Below, in pieces: positions 21,043-31,512 of a DNA stretch of 64,000 bases. The stretch is taken from NCBI GenBank assembly GCA_038025085.1, contig CM076146.1, positions 11,594,001 through 11,658,000 of the forward strand, given 5' to 3'. The translations under genes were made by a program, and so were the position numbers. The notes below the pieces were generated by a model. It saw only the letters and a list, made by a program, of their open reading frames with translations, was not told the origin of the DNA and ran no database searches. Within the stretch, counting starts at the first letter, position 1. Every line of letters starts with the position of its first letter. Source of the stretch: Tetragonia tetragonoides (taxonomy: Eukaryota; Streptophyta; Magnoliopsida; Caryophyllales; Aizoaceae).

Positions 21043-22544
21043 ATGCCAGGGTCCATCAAGCGTTCCTCAGCTGAAGATACACAGATCGAGTCTCTCCTCA
21101 TGCCAGGGTCTGAATGTGGCCATAATGCTAAGAGGGTCAAAACCCATTTTGTGACCACCACGTATCCAGTTCGCGAAACTATGAGAGAATCAGTGCTAGA
21201 TACTCAAGATGAATCCCTTGATCTGGAAGAACAATTAGACCGATCATTCCGGGAGGCCAAGACCCAAGTGGGCCTTGATCCAGATGAGACACCACGTCTC
21301 GTCGAATATAGAAGCACAGGCAAGCCAATCCAAGCCTTTGCTGAATCACAAGACGATATTGAGCACCTAACTCAATATGTAGTGGTCTACCATTCAGAAA
21401 TTAAAAAGCTGCAGAAAACGGTCGCTGAGTTGGAACAAAGAATTAAGTTTCTAGAAGGTGGCAAGCTGGCTCTAGATCAAGGGCAGCCCCGTTGGTCTCA
21501 AGAGCGCATCTTTCAACAAATGAGGGCGTATGGCTACATACATCCGGTAGGACCAACATATGAGCTTATCCCAGAGAATGGAAATCCAAGTGTTTATTGG
21601 GAATACTGTCGAGCCTGCGGACATCACACCAATGACTGCAGGGATTTCAGGGGCAGAATCCAAACCTTCATTGATGAAGGAACAATGTGGCCGCGCATCA
21701 TTGGTTATCAAGGGAAAGACCAAGTATCCCCATCCATGAGTTCACGCCCCTGACAGTGCCAATTTATGACGTCATGACCGCTCTACTTCGTCGCGGAGAT
21801 TTGCAGTTCCTAGAAGGAGTGTGGGTAGAAGAAGAAGATCATTACCTCTATTGCCAATACCATAGATGTTTTGGCCATCTGACTGAGCAATGTTATCATT
21901 TGAAGTATGACATCCAATCTGTTATCAATTCCGGGACAGTTTCTCCCCCAAAATCCCATGTATTCAAGATCAAAATACGAAGGTATGAACCGCAATTCGA
22001 AGTTAATGTGCTTGAAATGGATCAAGCACCTTTCATACCACACTTAGATCCTCATGTTAATGGTTTCCTCAAAAAGCAAGGATATATACCCGGTATGGGT
22101 CTGGGAAGAAATGGACAAGGGCCCACTACTTTCAAATTTGAGCCCAAAAACAACTCTTTTGGGCTTGGCTATGAACCTACTGACAAAGAAATTCGAGACC
22201 AGGTTCTGAAACAAAGGAAACAATTTAAGGGAAAACATGTCATCTCACCCTATAGCCACACGGTAAATGGCCAGTTTATCACGGAAGGAGACTACTGCCC
22301 ATACTACGGCTTCCCAGAGCCGTACTATGACGAAGAAACCAGGGTCACGCATCCAGGTTTTGAAATATTCCGAGACTGCAATCAGTTGGGCGAGGAGGCA
22401 CAACACCCCTTAGAGCCAGCAAGCCAAGATTGGGCCAAAGCACCAGGTAACCAGCTACTAGGTCTCTTATTTGGCCGAGAAAACAGAATGGCCGAAGCTC
22501 CTGAAGTAGATGAAGAGGTGATGGCTCTTAGTGATGGCTCTTAG
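21043..22544 (+). pseudogene. T2 gag-like region with two zinc-finger modules (frameshifted)
   Basis: The first frame (21043-21753) starts MPGSIKRSSAEDTQIES. It has a heptad-rich stretch (EIKKLQKTVAELEQRIKFLE, about residues 118-137) that should form a coiled coil, and then CRACGHHTNDC. A frameshift near 21720 leads into the second frame, with FTPLTVPIYDVM, the knuckle CQYHRCFGHLTEQC, a Gly-rich G-patch-like block (GYIPGMGLGRNGQGP) and LFGRENR. The T1 gag has one such module (CKYHKGRGHDTEKC, 34390-34440 region). Both T2 modules sit in the same context (Y.HP.GP...Cys/His finger...IQ.......G), so the module appears duplicated. The capsid-like gag block of T1 (around 34840-35100) is not seen. 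No protease motif lies between the finger and the G-patch, so protease has been deleted. Confidence 0.7.
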
Positions 22545-23136
22545 TGATCACAACTTCAACCCTGCAGACCTGATGTATACTACCGAGGATGTCACAATGG
22601 GATGGCGCAAAGAAGTAAGCTGGTCTGGCCCGAATGGACGAAAGGTCACGATATCCGCTGGAGAAGGACCAATGATGGAAGAACCTGATTCCGAGTCTCG
22701 GTCAGAGTCAGTGTCTAGCATAGGTCCTAGATATGAGTCAAAATCAGGAAATGTCCCCTTCACTTTTTCTAAGTCTAGTATCGATGTGAAGGGAAATTCA
22801 GATCCCTTTCCTGCTATTTTCAATTCTAATATCAGTAAAATAGAAAATCCTTCTGCTTATTTGTTGCCTTGTTTAGCTATTGATAAACCCAATGATGAAA
22901 ACGAGTTGCCTAAAGAGCTGCTAAAAGCAGTAAACAATCATGAACAAAAGACCTCCATCGTGGAGGAAACAGAGTTAATTAATTTAAGCAATGAAAGCAA
23001 ACCTCGTGAAGTAAGAATTGGATTATCCCTAACTGCGCGGGAACGTGAGCAATTTATTGAACTCTTGAAACAGTACACCGATGTCTTTGCCTCGTCCTAT
23101 AAAGACATGCCAGGAATTGAAAGGAGTATACCCTAA
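22545..23136 (+). pseudogene. T2 pre-RT linker, truncated just before reverse transcriptase
   Basis: The reading frame runs to 23136 and ends YKDMPGIERSIP. It includes an acidic/Ser-rich patch (DSESRSESVSS) and the block EQKTSIVEETELINL, followed by GLSLTAREREQFIELLKQYTDVFASSYKDMPGI. T1 has the same order at 32100-32560, where reverse transcriptase follows directly. Here the next codons are already integrase. RT, RNase H and archaeal RNase H (about 2.5 kb in T1) are missing in one clean step. Confidence 0.8.
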
Positions 23137-24295
23137 AAATGTGCAGTACATAAAATACAAGGGGATTCTGTACAAGAAATCTCACAACGGGGTTAACCTC
23201 AGATGTGTGAACGCCGAAGAAGCTGCGAAGATTATGGACGAGGTACATAATGGGGTGTGCGGACCACACATGAACGGGCGAATGCTCTCCAAGAAGGTTC
23301 TACGACTAGGATACTACTGGACTACTATGAAAAAAGATTGTTACGACTAAGTTAAGAAGTGTAAGAAGTGTCAGATATATGCCAACCTACAGCATATGCC
23401 ACCCTCGATGCTCCACAACTTCACCTCTCCTTGGCCATTTTCTGCATGGGGAATAGACATCATTGGAAAGATCACCCCGAAGGGCTCGGGAGGACATGAA
23501 TACATCCTAGTAGCCATAGATTATTTTACCAAGTGGGTTGAAGCCCAGTCCTATGCCATCCTTACCTCCAAACAAGTGTCCAAATTCATAAGGAACAATA
23601 TCCTTTGCCGGTATGGTGTTCCACATGAAATTATAAGTGACCATGGATCCCATTTCAAACCCGAAACAGCTACCCTTCTCAAAAGTTACAAAATCCAGCA
23701 CCACAAATCATCCCCTTACCGTCCCCAAACCAATGGCGCAATAGAGGCCGCCAACAAAAACCTCAAAACTATCAGTGAAAAGATGATAGAAAACTACAAA
23801 GATTGGCCCATAAAACTCCCATTTGCACTTTGGGGGTATAGGACATCCATAAGATCCTCTACGGGAGCAACACCTTACTCCCTAGTCTATGGAATGGAAG
23901 CAGTTCTACCCATAGAAGTCCAACTACCCTCCATGCGCATAGCCTTAGAAGGAGACATTCCCGAAACCCAATAGTTGCAAGCCCGCTATGAAAACTTCAT
24001 GTTCACAGATGAAAGACGCCTACAGCCCCTAGACCATTCCCACATGTATCAACAACGCATGGCAAGAGCATTTAACAAAAAGGTTCGACCTCAAAATTTA
24101 AAGGAAGGGGACTTAGTTTGGAAAGAATTACGAGCCCCAGTAACCGACCCCAGAGGCAAATTTCAACCAAACTGGTCCGGACCATTCATCATCAAAGACA
24201 TCCTATCAGGAGGCGCCGTCAGACTCATGGATATTGATGGCATTGAGTTCAGCCAGCTCACCAATATGGATCAACTAAAGAAGTGTTACGTCTAA
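23137..24295 (+). pseudogene. T2 integrase
   Basis: Zinc-binding part with HNGVNLRC, HMNGRMLSKK and KKCKKCQIYANL, then the catalytic core with GIDIIGKI, SDHGSHF and IEAANKNLKT (the D, D and E landmarks), then the GDLVWKELRAPVTDPRGKF tail and LTNMDQLKKCYV near the end. In-frame stops occur at 23348-23350 and 23972-23974. The active-site acidic residues look intact. Integrase would join element cDNA to host DNA. Confidence 0.85.
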
Positions 24296-24618
24296 AAAAA
24301 AAAAAAAAACTTCAAAAAAAAAAAATAATTCGAAAACTTTTAAAAAAAAAAAAAGAAAGAAAAAAAAATCCTACGCTGGCCTGATTCCACACTGGATACG
24401 TAGGTAACCCTTTCAAAGGGGCCCGGACAAAATCAATCCAAAAATTCCTTTCAACTCATTCAAAAAAGATAAAATCTTTATTCAAACTTAACGAATAAGC
24501 TTACATTGCAAGAATTAAAACTTCCTAAGGAAATAATGCAACTATGAGGGTTTAAGCTAAACAAATACCTCTTATTATTTTCCTTTGAAAACTAGACTTG
24601 CTTTCCTAGAAAACTACT
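24296..24618. other. Convergent spacer after T2 pol
   Basis: A-rich tracts (24294-24367), then GGATACGTAGGTAACCC (about 24395-24411) and GGGGCCCGGAC, the counterpart of the T1 landmark near 4605-4636. It marks the end of pol in both Tat elements. No gene is seen. Confidence 0.55.
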
Positions 24619-25731
24619 TTAATCCTTCTTCCCTTTAGAAGGCATCGTTGAAGAGTTCTTCTTTGAAGGACCCTGGCTTGAGGACGACCTGTGATTGCTT
24701 CCTTGAGCTGGGGGCTTGCCTCTCTTCAGTACATGATAGTCTCCCATTTGAGACAGTTCCTTTCTTTTCTTGCCTCCTGTTTGTGAGTCATATCTAGGCT
24801 TTAGTTGGTCCCACTCCTCATGACGAAGGGCTCGTCTCACTTCTCCATCGCTACAAGTAAGCCAGTTTAGGTAGATCTCAGAGACCTGAGTTGGGGTAAT
24901 CACCCAAGGTACAGTCCAGCGATGCCGGCTACGCCAATACTTTCCCCACTCTGCAGCGAATTCAGTGGTTAAGGCTACGATATTTGGTCTCGTAGTCTCC
25001 TGACAGGGGATCACCTGCTTCAAACCGTATTGCCTCATGACCCTAGAGGGAAAGAAGAAAGTGGTCCTATACAGGCCTAGTACGGTAGTATGAAGGATCA
25101 AGTCATCACAAGCCACTAAAGAAGTCAAGCTCCACCAGGGCACATGCCAACGGATGATAGGTCCCGCTTGGAAAAAGGCATCCCATTCAGCAAGGGACTT
25201 TTCAGAATATAGCCTTTTCCTAACCAGAAAGCTAGCAGCAGTATAGGTTTTCTTTGACCAGGTCCAAGGAACACGAATAATCAGATTATTTGGTGACTCT
25301 ATCAACCTCAGATGCTCACATAACCAGATCTAAAGCAGCAGGGGGCTGCCCGTGAAAGATTGGTTGGGAGATGTTTTCAACCTGTCAAGCCCAATAATGG
25401 TTTCCCCTACGACCAGATGTAAGGGAGAATGTCCTTCAACCATTTGATTAACCACTCGCAGCAACGAGGCTCTACCCAAGTTGGAAGATTCTGCATTAAC
25501 AAACAACAGGCGGTTAAACAGGCACAGTACAAAAGCCTGTCGACGGCAACGCCTGAATATGGCATCTTTTTCAGAAGAAATAGCGATATTTTCGCAAAGT
25601 TGAACCTGACCACTCGCAGCGACGGCCCTGACCAGCGCCGCTAGCGGCCCAGATCCTGGCCCGGTCCGAATTTCCCTTTTGCTACAATTCAAGCTTTTGA
25701 TCCAGACGACCCGATTTCGGCCCAGTTTCAA
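24619..25731 (-). pseudogene. DUF7745-like gene carried antisense in T2 (5'-truncated, intronless)
   Basis: On the minus strand, FVLCLFNRLLFVNAESSN, GETIIGLDRLK and TGSPLLL are followed by IWLCEHL, FPSRVMRQYGLKQVIP and a basic tail ending SKGKKD. The order is the same as the T1 gene at 2787-4341, so it is the same family. The first ~140 residues of T1 have no counterpart: upstream of about 25575 the frame translates GC-palindrome DNA. The single intron of T1 is exactly absent here. A TAG (25330-25332) replaces the codon at the splice point. Function is unknown. The gene converges on T2 integrase. Confidence 0.72.
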
Positions 25732-26176
25732 TACCCGCGCGGAATTACAAAGCCCGAGACTCTCTTAGATTTATCTTTTTCATTTTTCTTTTCTTTTTTT
25801 TTGTTTTTCATTTTTTTAGGGGGTATAATATGTGTAATTTTTGCTTTCTCATTTGCATTTTTTTACGTTTTTACCTTTTTCTTTTTTAGTGTTATTATTC
25901 CCTAAATTATGGCTTTGGCCTACTGCATATCACGTTGCATAATTAGATCAGACGACCATAATTGAATCATCATAGCATATCGTACATATCAAAAAAAAAT
26001 GTGTTGCACCAAAAACAGGAGTTCGAAATTCCAAGGCCAATGTTTACAAAAGCGGCCCAACTTTGTTCAACTGGAATCGTTGTTGTCAGCCTAATTATCA
26101 ATGGACGGTCCCTGACCATAGTTTCCGGTCGAATAGTGGAGAGAAGAGCTATATATGGGCCTGCTGTTCTCAAGCC
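25732..26176. other. Spacer between the two antisense genes of T2
   Basis: T-rich low-complexity sequence (25770-25900), then 3' flank of the PMD-like gene. No supported ORF is seen. Confidence 0.5.
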
Positions 26177-28820
26177 TCATGTCCCGTCCATCATACGCTG
26201 GGGCTCGCATAGGGGTACCTGCCGAAAACCCCGAGGCAAAAAATATCGCCGTGGCCTGACTGGCGAATCCATAGCCACATCCTGATGAGAAGGCCCAGCA
26301 TATGACATATCCCATCCAGGGGCGTTCGCCCAACCTCTAGCCAAGGGCGTAGCAACGGGCAGCCTATCAAGAGAAGGCCGGAAATCAGCAGGAGAGAACA
26401 TCTCAGGAACATACGGGACAGAAGCCCCGGGCGCCTCGTCAACAGGAGGCCTGGTCACCATCACAGGAGGAGAACGAGCAATAGATGGTCTGCTCGCCGA
26501 GGAAGCCCTCGCAACAGAAGAGTGGCGTGGTCCTACCGAAGATGAAGACTGAGACATCTGCAGATAATCAAAGTAAAAATGTTAAGTTAAGCACTTCACT
26601 TAGCTAAATAAAAAAAAGATAGAAGAGAGTTTGCTTACATCAACGGTCTTAGACCGAGAACTCTTTCCCTTGCCCATCACTCGACCGTAGCCTTTTTTCA
26701 ACAAATGAATGAGCTTGAAGACTTGAGAGGTCTGGTCCCGGTTCAGCAATAAAAGAGAGAGAGAGCCACAAAATAAAGTCAACACTCTAAAGCAAACACA
26801 AGTACAAAAGAGAGAGAGAGAAGAAAGCTTACCCCCGTGCAACCATCAGGCAAGGGCAAGCCCTCCACCGCCTCTCCGTCAGCAATATGGAGGGGGAACT
26901 CCTCCACTATGCGTCCCCCACTCTCCTCAATGTACCTCACCTCATTGGTCGGCAAGGTCACACTTGGGGGCTGACCCCGAGAAGCTCTGGAATGAGATCT
27001 CCTAGGACCCGGAGGAGCTAGACGATCCGCCTACAAGAAACAAGGAGTCAGTATATTACGCGTACAGTTAAAAGATGCAGATAAGTTTCTTACCTCAGAA
27101 GTGAGGTCTGGCATCAAGCGGTCCAAACAATAGGCCAGGTACATGGCGGTCTGGTCTAAGCCAACGACCTCCGGCACGATAAACTCCTGCGCCGCCCTAC
27201 CACGGATCACGACCCGCAGGTCCCGCACACTCAGACCACGCAGGTAAAACATGGTCAAAGGAGGATCCTCCGGAACCAGATGAGTACCCAGGGAGGGATA
27301 GACCAACCGAGTCAAACGATCCCCTAAGTACCATACAAAGCTGAATGGCCCCTCGAAGACCACTCGTAGAGAAGATACCCTAAAAGACTCTAGGGTAATG
27401 TGGGTAGGAACTCCAGGAACATCATCAAAAGCGGACCACAACACATGCAGATTACCAATTCAAAATTCATTCACACAGAATGAACAAAAGGGAATGCACA
27501 AGTCAACAACCACGTACCGTAGACGCAACATGACTCTCGAAGGTGGCCCGGAAATGCTCCAGAGGGGAAAACGGATGGGCATCCCTACCAACCCATCGTG
27601 AACCTAAAGGGAACATTCTCAAACCAGGACGATGAGGACCAAAAGCTGGAAAATACTCAAAGAACCAAAGCTGCCACACAAGCAAACACAAAAAATGATT
27701 TCCACAATTGAAGACATAGGCAAAAAAAGAGGAGTAAAAAAAAGAAGCCTACCTCTAGTATCCTCCATGGGCCTGTGATAGATGTCCTCTCACTCGTCTC
27801 CTTAGGCCTACAAGCCCGACGACACTACTTCACCAAAGAAGCATAAGCAGCAGCACCAAGGTTGTACTCACGCACCTTGGTCAAATCCTCCAAGCATGTT
27901 AAGAAATCGACTTGACACACGCTCTTCTTTTGAGCAAAGATCGTCGACCCAGCAAACAAGCCAGGAAAATACTAGCCCTCTGCTCCTTGGTAAGCCCATG
28001 CACAGATACGGCCTCCCACAACCGCGCCAAGGAAACCCGATCCTTATCAAAGTGGATGGATACGAGCCCGTAAAGATCCAACAAGGTGTCACTCCGTCGC
28101 CAATAGCTCGCGTCGTACTGAATACGACGCGCTCTAAAGGATAACCCCGTCAGCACAACAAACTAATAAGAGGTAGGAAACATCTCTCCCACAGGTGTAT
28201 GGAAAGTGTTTGTAGAATCCCAAAACCTCTCCAGTAACCCCCGGGAAACAATCTAGAATTCCTCGAGTAACAAGCAGGTATAATAGTCAAAAAATCAGCG
28301 AGACCCGAGTCCAGTACCAAATTCCTAGCCTCCACCGAAAAGGTCCCCAACATCATAGCCCAGTGGGAAGTAGTCCCATGAGCCTGCAGCAAAACCCCGA
28401 CACCCTAGCCAACCAACAAAATTTTCTCAATACCCCATATACCACAAATACAGCTATAATAAATTCCACACAAATTATATACAGCTGACCACCAATCCAG
28501 TACAAGTCCCAATTTGTTCGTGAGCCGAAGCACTGCCAGTTCCAATTTTCAGTTTGAGTATAATAAACAAAAAAAAAGAATAGCAGAAAACATACCAGCC
28601 TCGAGTCAGACACATGACTCCGTCTATCCGGCAACAGTACACTGCGGTTCCAAACTCCAGGAGGGCGCCAATCGAACCGCATAAAAGAATCCTGGTACAG
28701 TCGAGCCCCATCCGCGTGACCGGTCGGAGGCCCTCGGGTAGAAGGTAACCCGGTGCGAAAAAGGCTCCGGTCATACTCCTCGTCAGTCATAGGACGCTTC
28801 CCTTTGCCTTCGGGAGCCAT
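26177..28820 (-). pseudogene. Plant-mobile-domain-like multi-exon gene antisense in T2
   Basis: The first exon starts at 28820 (MAPEGKGKRPMTDEEYDRSL) and ends near a GTATGT donor at about 28596. Further exon-like blocks follow at about 28383-28170, 28150-27870, 27680-27530, 27440-27090, 27030-26830, 26740-26640 and 26557-26177. The block at 27680-27530 contains LWFFEYFPAFGP. The next contains FEGPFSFVWYLGDRLTRLVYP and PEDPPLTMFYLRGL. These match the T1 gene at 484-2047, and the family resembles plant mobile domain proteins. The last block is Ser/Pro/Arg rich. Several blocks need frame changes or lack clean splice sites, so I call it a pseudogene, though a spliced product cannot be excluded. 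Known PMD proteins act in gene silencing or meristem maintenance; any role here is inference. Confidence 0.6.
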
Positions 28821-29479
28821 GGGAATACAATGGAACTTTCTCTCTCTACAAGTGGGAAAACAAAAGTTTCAGATTCGCAAGAAACAAGCACCCATTCAAC
28901 AATGCAACCTAAAATTCACCAACTAGGCGGAAAAATAATCAAGTTCAAGACAAAAACCAAAGCAAACGGACAAGAATTGACTTACCTCAAGTGGAGTGAA
29001 GCACTCAACAATGGAGGAACTTGCTCTCGACAATGGCTCGGTGAGGAAGAAGACCCAAAAAGCGAAAAGAAGAGAGAGAAAGCGCCGAAGCGCTTTTTAT
29101 TTGGCTCAAGCCCAGCGCCGCTAGCGGCGCTGGCCAGAGCCGCTAGCGGCCTCACACCGAGGCCCAACGCCGTAGACTGGGCCCCACTGCTGACCCATGG
29201 CCCCTTTTTCCAGTCCAGAGTTCATTATTACAGTTCATTTTTAGGCAATATCAGTACCAAGCGCGCGGAAGCGAAGCCCCTGGCCCACATATTCAAATTC
29301 GACAGTTGGCCCATTTTACGGTACCAACTATTTACAAGTAAAACTAACCCGTTTATTTTTGCAGGTCCCAAATACTGAAACCCGAACTTACACTGCGACG
29401 ACTCTCACCGCCCGGAGCACCCAAGTTATTTATGAGCCCGAAAATTTTATCGGCACTTGCTAAGCAACACAACAATACA
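28821..29479 (-). promoter_or_regulatory. Upstream region of the T2 PMD-like gene
   Basis: Two exact copies of the palindrome GCCGCTAGCGGC lie at 29117-29128 and 29139-29150. An A/T box (AAATAAAAAG on the minus strand, about 29094-29103) lies just downstream toward the gene. The distance to the ATG is about 280 bp. The rest holds no gene. Promoter activity is inferred from the arrangement. Confidence 0.4.
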
Positions 29480-29840
29480 AATTTTGGGCCAGTCATTGAT
29501 CGCTTAAGCTATTACAGTTAAACTGTCCTTCAGTGAAACTATAAATTTTGGGCCAGTCACTGATCGCTTAAGCTATTGCGGTTAAACTGTCCTTCTGCGG
29601 AATTACAAATTTTTGGGGTTAGTCAATGATTGCTTAAGCTATTGCGGTTAAACTATCCCTCTACGAGGTTACTATTTTTTGTGTCGGTCAATGATTGCTT
29701 AAACTGTTGCAGTTATATTGTCCATTATTTTTATATGTTTCAGTCAATGATTGCTTAAACTGTTGCAGTTATACTGTCCATTATTTTTTATATGTTTCAG
29801 GCAATGATTGCTTAAACGATTGCATTTAAAAACTGTTCAT
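29480..29840. repeat. Tandem repeat near the 3' end of T2 (about six units of 56-66 bp)
   Basis: Each unit carries a core like TCA.TGATCGCTTAAGCTATTG followed by GTTAAACTGTCC. The GCTTAA core recurs at about 29502, 29566, 29632, 29697, 29753 and 29810. Tat/Ogre elements are known to carry tandem repeats between pol and the 3' LTR that can seed satellites. Confidence 0.9.
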
Positions 29841-30263
29841 ATGTCCTAGCCACTTTACGGCCGATTATTTTTAATCGCGCTGTCCCGTTAACTTTTTCGT
29901 TTCTCGTACAGGGACGGAATCTCGACATCCAACGAGCGGTGTTTAGTCACTGTTTGTCGAAGCACTCTACGTTGATCATTCTCAAAGTATTACTAACTTT
30001 TTTCATTCACTCTGAATACAGGTCTCCAGCAGATGTTTAGATCATCCACGGACGGTGTTCTATCCTGCTACTATAACCTTTGTTTTCTCTTGTGTTCACA
30101 GGGATGAAATCTTGGCACACTACGAGCGTGTTCCAACTCAGGTTTGTCTTCATATGCATACATATTGTACACTCTCACACACCATGTGCACATCAGCATC
30201 CTGCATGTCGCCTTCGGAGTACTTTGATCTTCGCTTTTACTCAAGCTCGATCAAAGTGGGGGC
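29841..30263 (+). other. 3' untranslated region and polypurine tract of T2
   Basis: Non-coding sequence ending AAAGTGGGGGC (30253-30263), the polypurine tract, directly before the LTR. The stretch just upstream, CTTCGGAGTACTTTGATC..., looks like the conserved pre-LTR block of Tat elements. No gene is seen. Confidence 0.7.
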
Positions 30264-31507
30264 TTTCTCCGCAAAAGCCCGATGATGAAAGGAGTAATTT
30301 TTAAGCTTGAACTGCTATTTTGCTTTAATAGTTAAGATAAGGTCTCAGGTTTCTCCTCCAAACACTCCTTCATTCCATTCCATTCAGAAGCCCCGTTCAA
30401 GAGCTTTCCAACGACACGTCTCATGCCTCATTCCGACTCTCGATCGCCAAGTTGCGATTTAAGGGTAAAACTGTCTTTTACCGTTCATGGGTAAAACGGT
30501 CTTTTCATGTTTTTCGAAATATTGAAAATCCTCCGAAAAATGAAAATGGGCTAGATGACGTCATTATGACGTCATCCAGCTGGTTGCTGACAGCCGTCAG
30601 CGGCCCTGGGGAAAGTCCTAGGGCCGCTAGCGGCGCTGACTTCCCTTCGGGCCCGGCTCATTTTTCAAGCCCGTCTCATTTTTCAGCTCAAATTCGACCG
30701 TACAACCCTACTTTTCCACGCCTGTATAAACAACCCTTCACCCTCTGTTCAAAACACATAGTCTACAGTTGACAACCTCTATTCTCAGGAGTATTAACAC
30801 TGAGCTTCCCCCTCTTTCTTCCAAACTTGAGATCTATTTTTACTATTCTTGTCAAATATAGCCTACAGTTCAGGTACGAATTTCTGAGGGCTCAAATTAA
30901 ATTAATTGCTTAATTGTTTATTTTCTAAGTAGTGATAATTTGGATATCATGCTAGGTCACGTTTTTATTGCTTCCTAAATATTGTCTGTATAATAGTTGT
31001 GCTGCCCAACTTGTCAATCGAATGCATGTCTAAAAAAGGGTTAAAAATAAATGTTGTGATGCTTGTGATAAACCAATTGATAGTCTAAGTCTAGGTTGTT
31101 AATCCGGTTTTGCCTGGGAATTATGTCTTTAAATTATTAAGCAAACTTGAGTTAGTAGAGGTCGTCATAAATGGGCGTGTTGGGTGCCTAACACCTTCCC
31201 ACCTCGTACCTTCGCCCCCGAACCCTTTATTCTTGGGTACTTATATGTTTTATATAAGCGGGAGTCTTTCTAAAAACATGATTATTTCACTTATTGCGCT
31301 ATTGGGTTGTCCCTTCGGTTTGTCCCTTCGATAAAACGCCGATAGCAAATTTGTGACCTCTTTCATGGTTTTTATTCAATTCAAGTCTTTACAAAAGCTT
31401 TTCTAACTCGAGGGTCCCCTGAACTTATCTAAGCCCCCAACTGACAAATTTTCTATAAGGACGCACTCCGTGGAACACAAGGATTGGAAAAATCCCGGGT
31501 CCTTACA
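30264..31507 (+). repeat. 3' LTR of T2, missing its first ~27 bp
   Basis: Matches 7269-8531 closely. The opening TGTAGACGCC...TTCAGA of the 5' LTR is absent, so the polypurine tract runs straight into TTTCTCCGC. Its TATA box reads TGTATAAA (30723-30730) where the 5' LTR has TATATAAA. TGACGTCA is doubled (30556-30563 and 30567-30574). GCCGCTAGCGGC lies at 30623-30634. The LTR ends CCTTACA at 31507, followed by ACTTC. Confidence 0.9.
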
Positions 31508-31512
31508 ACTTC

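Larger units (their letters stand above)
7242..31507 (+). mobile_element. Tat-lineage retrotransposon T2, non-autonomous, hosting C1
   Basis: The two ends carry near-identical LTRs (7242-8531 and 30264-31507) and the flanks are the 5-bp repeat ACTTC (7237-7241 and 31508-31512). The insertion splits T1 reverse transcriptase. Inside, left to right, are the primer site (8533), leader, nested element C1 (8988-20415), gag-like ORFs (21043-22544), a pre-RT fragment, integrase (23137-24295), an antisense DUF7745-like gene, an antisense PMD-like gene, 3' tandem repeats and the polypurine tract. Without C1 the element is about 12.8 kb. Protease, reverse transcriptase and both RNase H domains are missing, so mobility must have relied on enzymes supplied by a relative. 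Confidence 0.88.

Noticed and set aside
28830..29378. Plus-strand ORF of 182 residues
   Set aside because: It runs antisense through the promoter and first exon of the PMD-like gene and across the GC palindromes; there is no domain.
29480..29840. CRISPR-like array
   Set aside because: Units are directly abutting with no unique spacers, and this is plant DNA.
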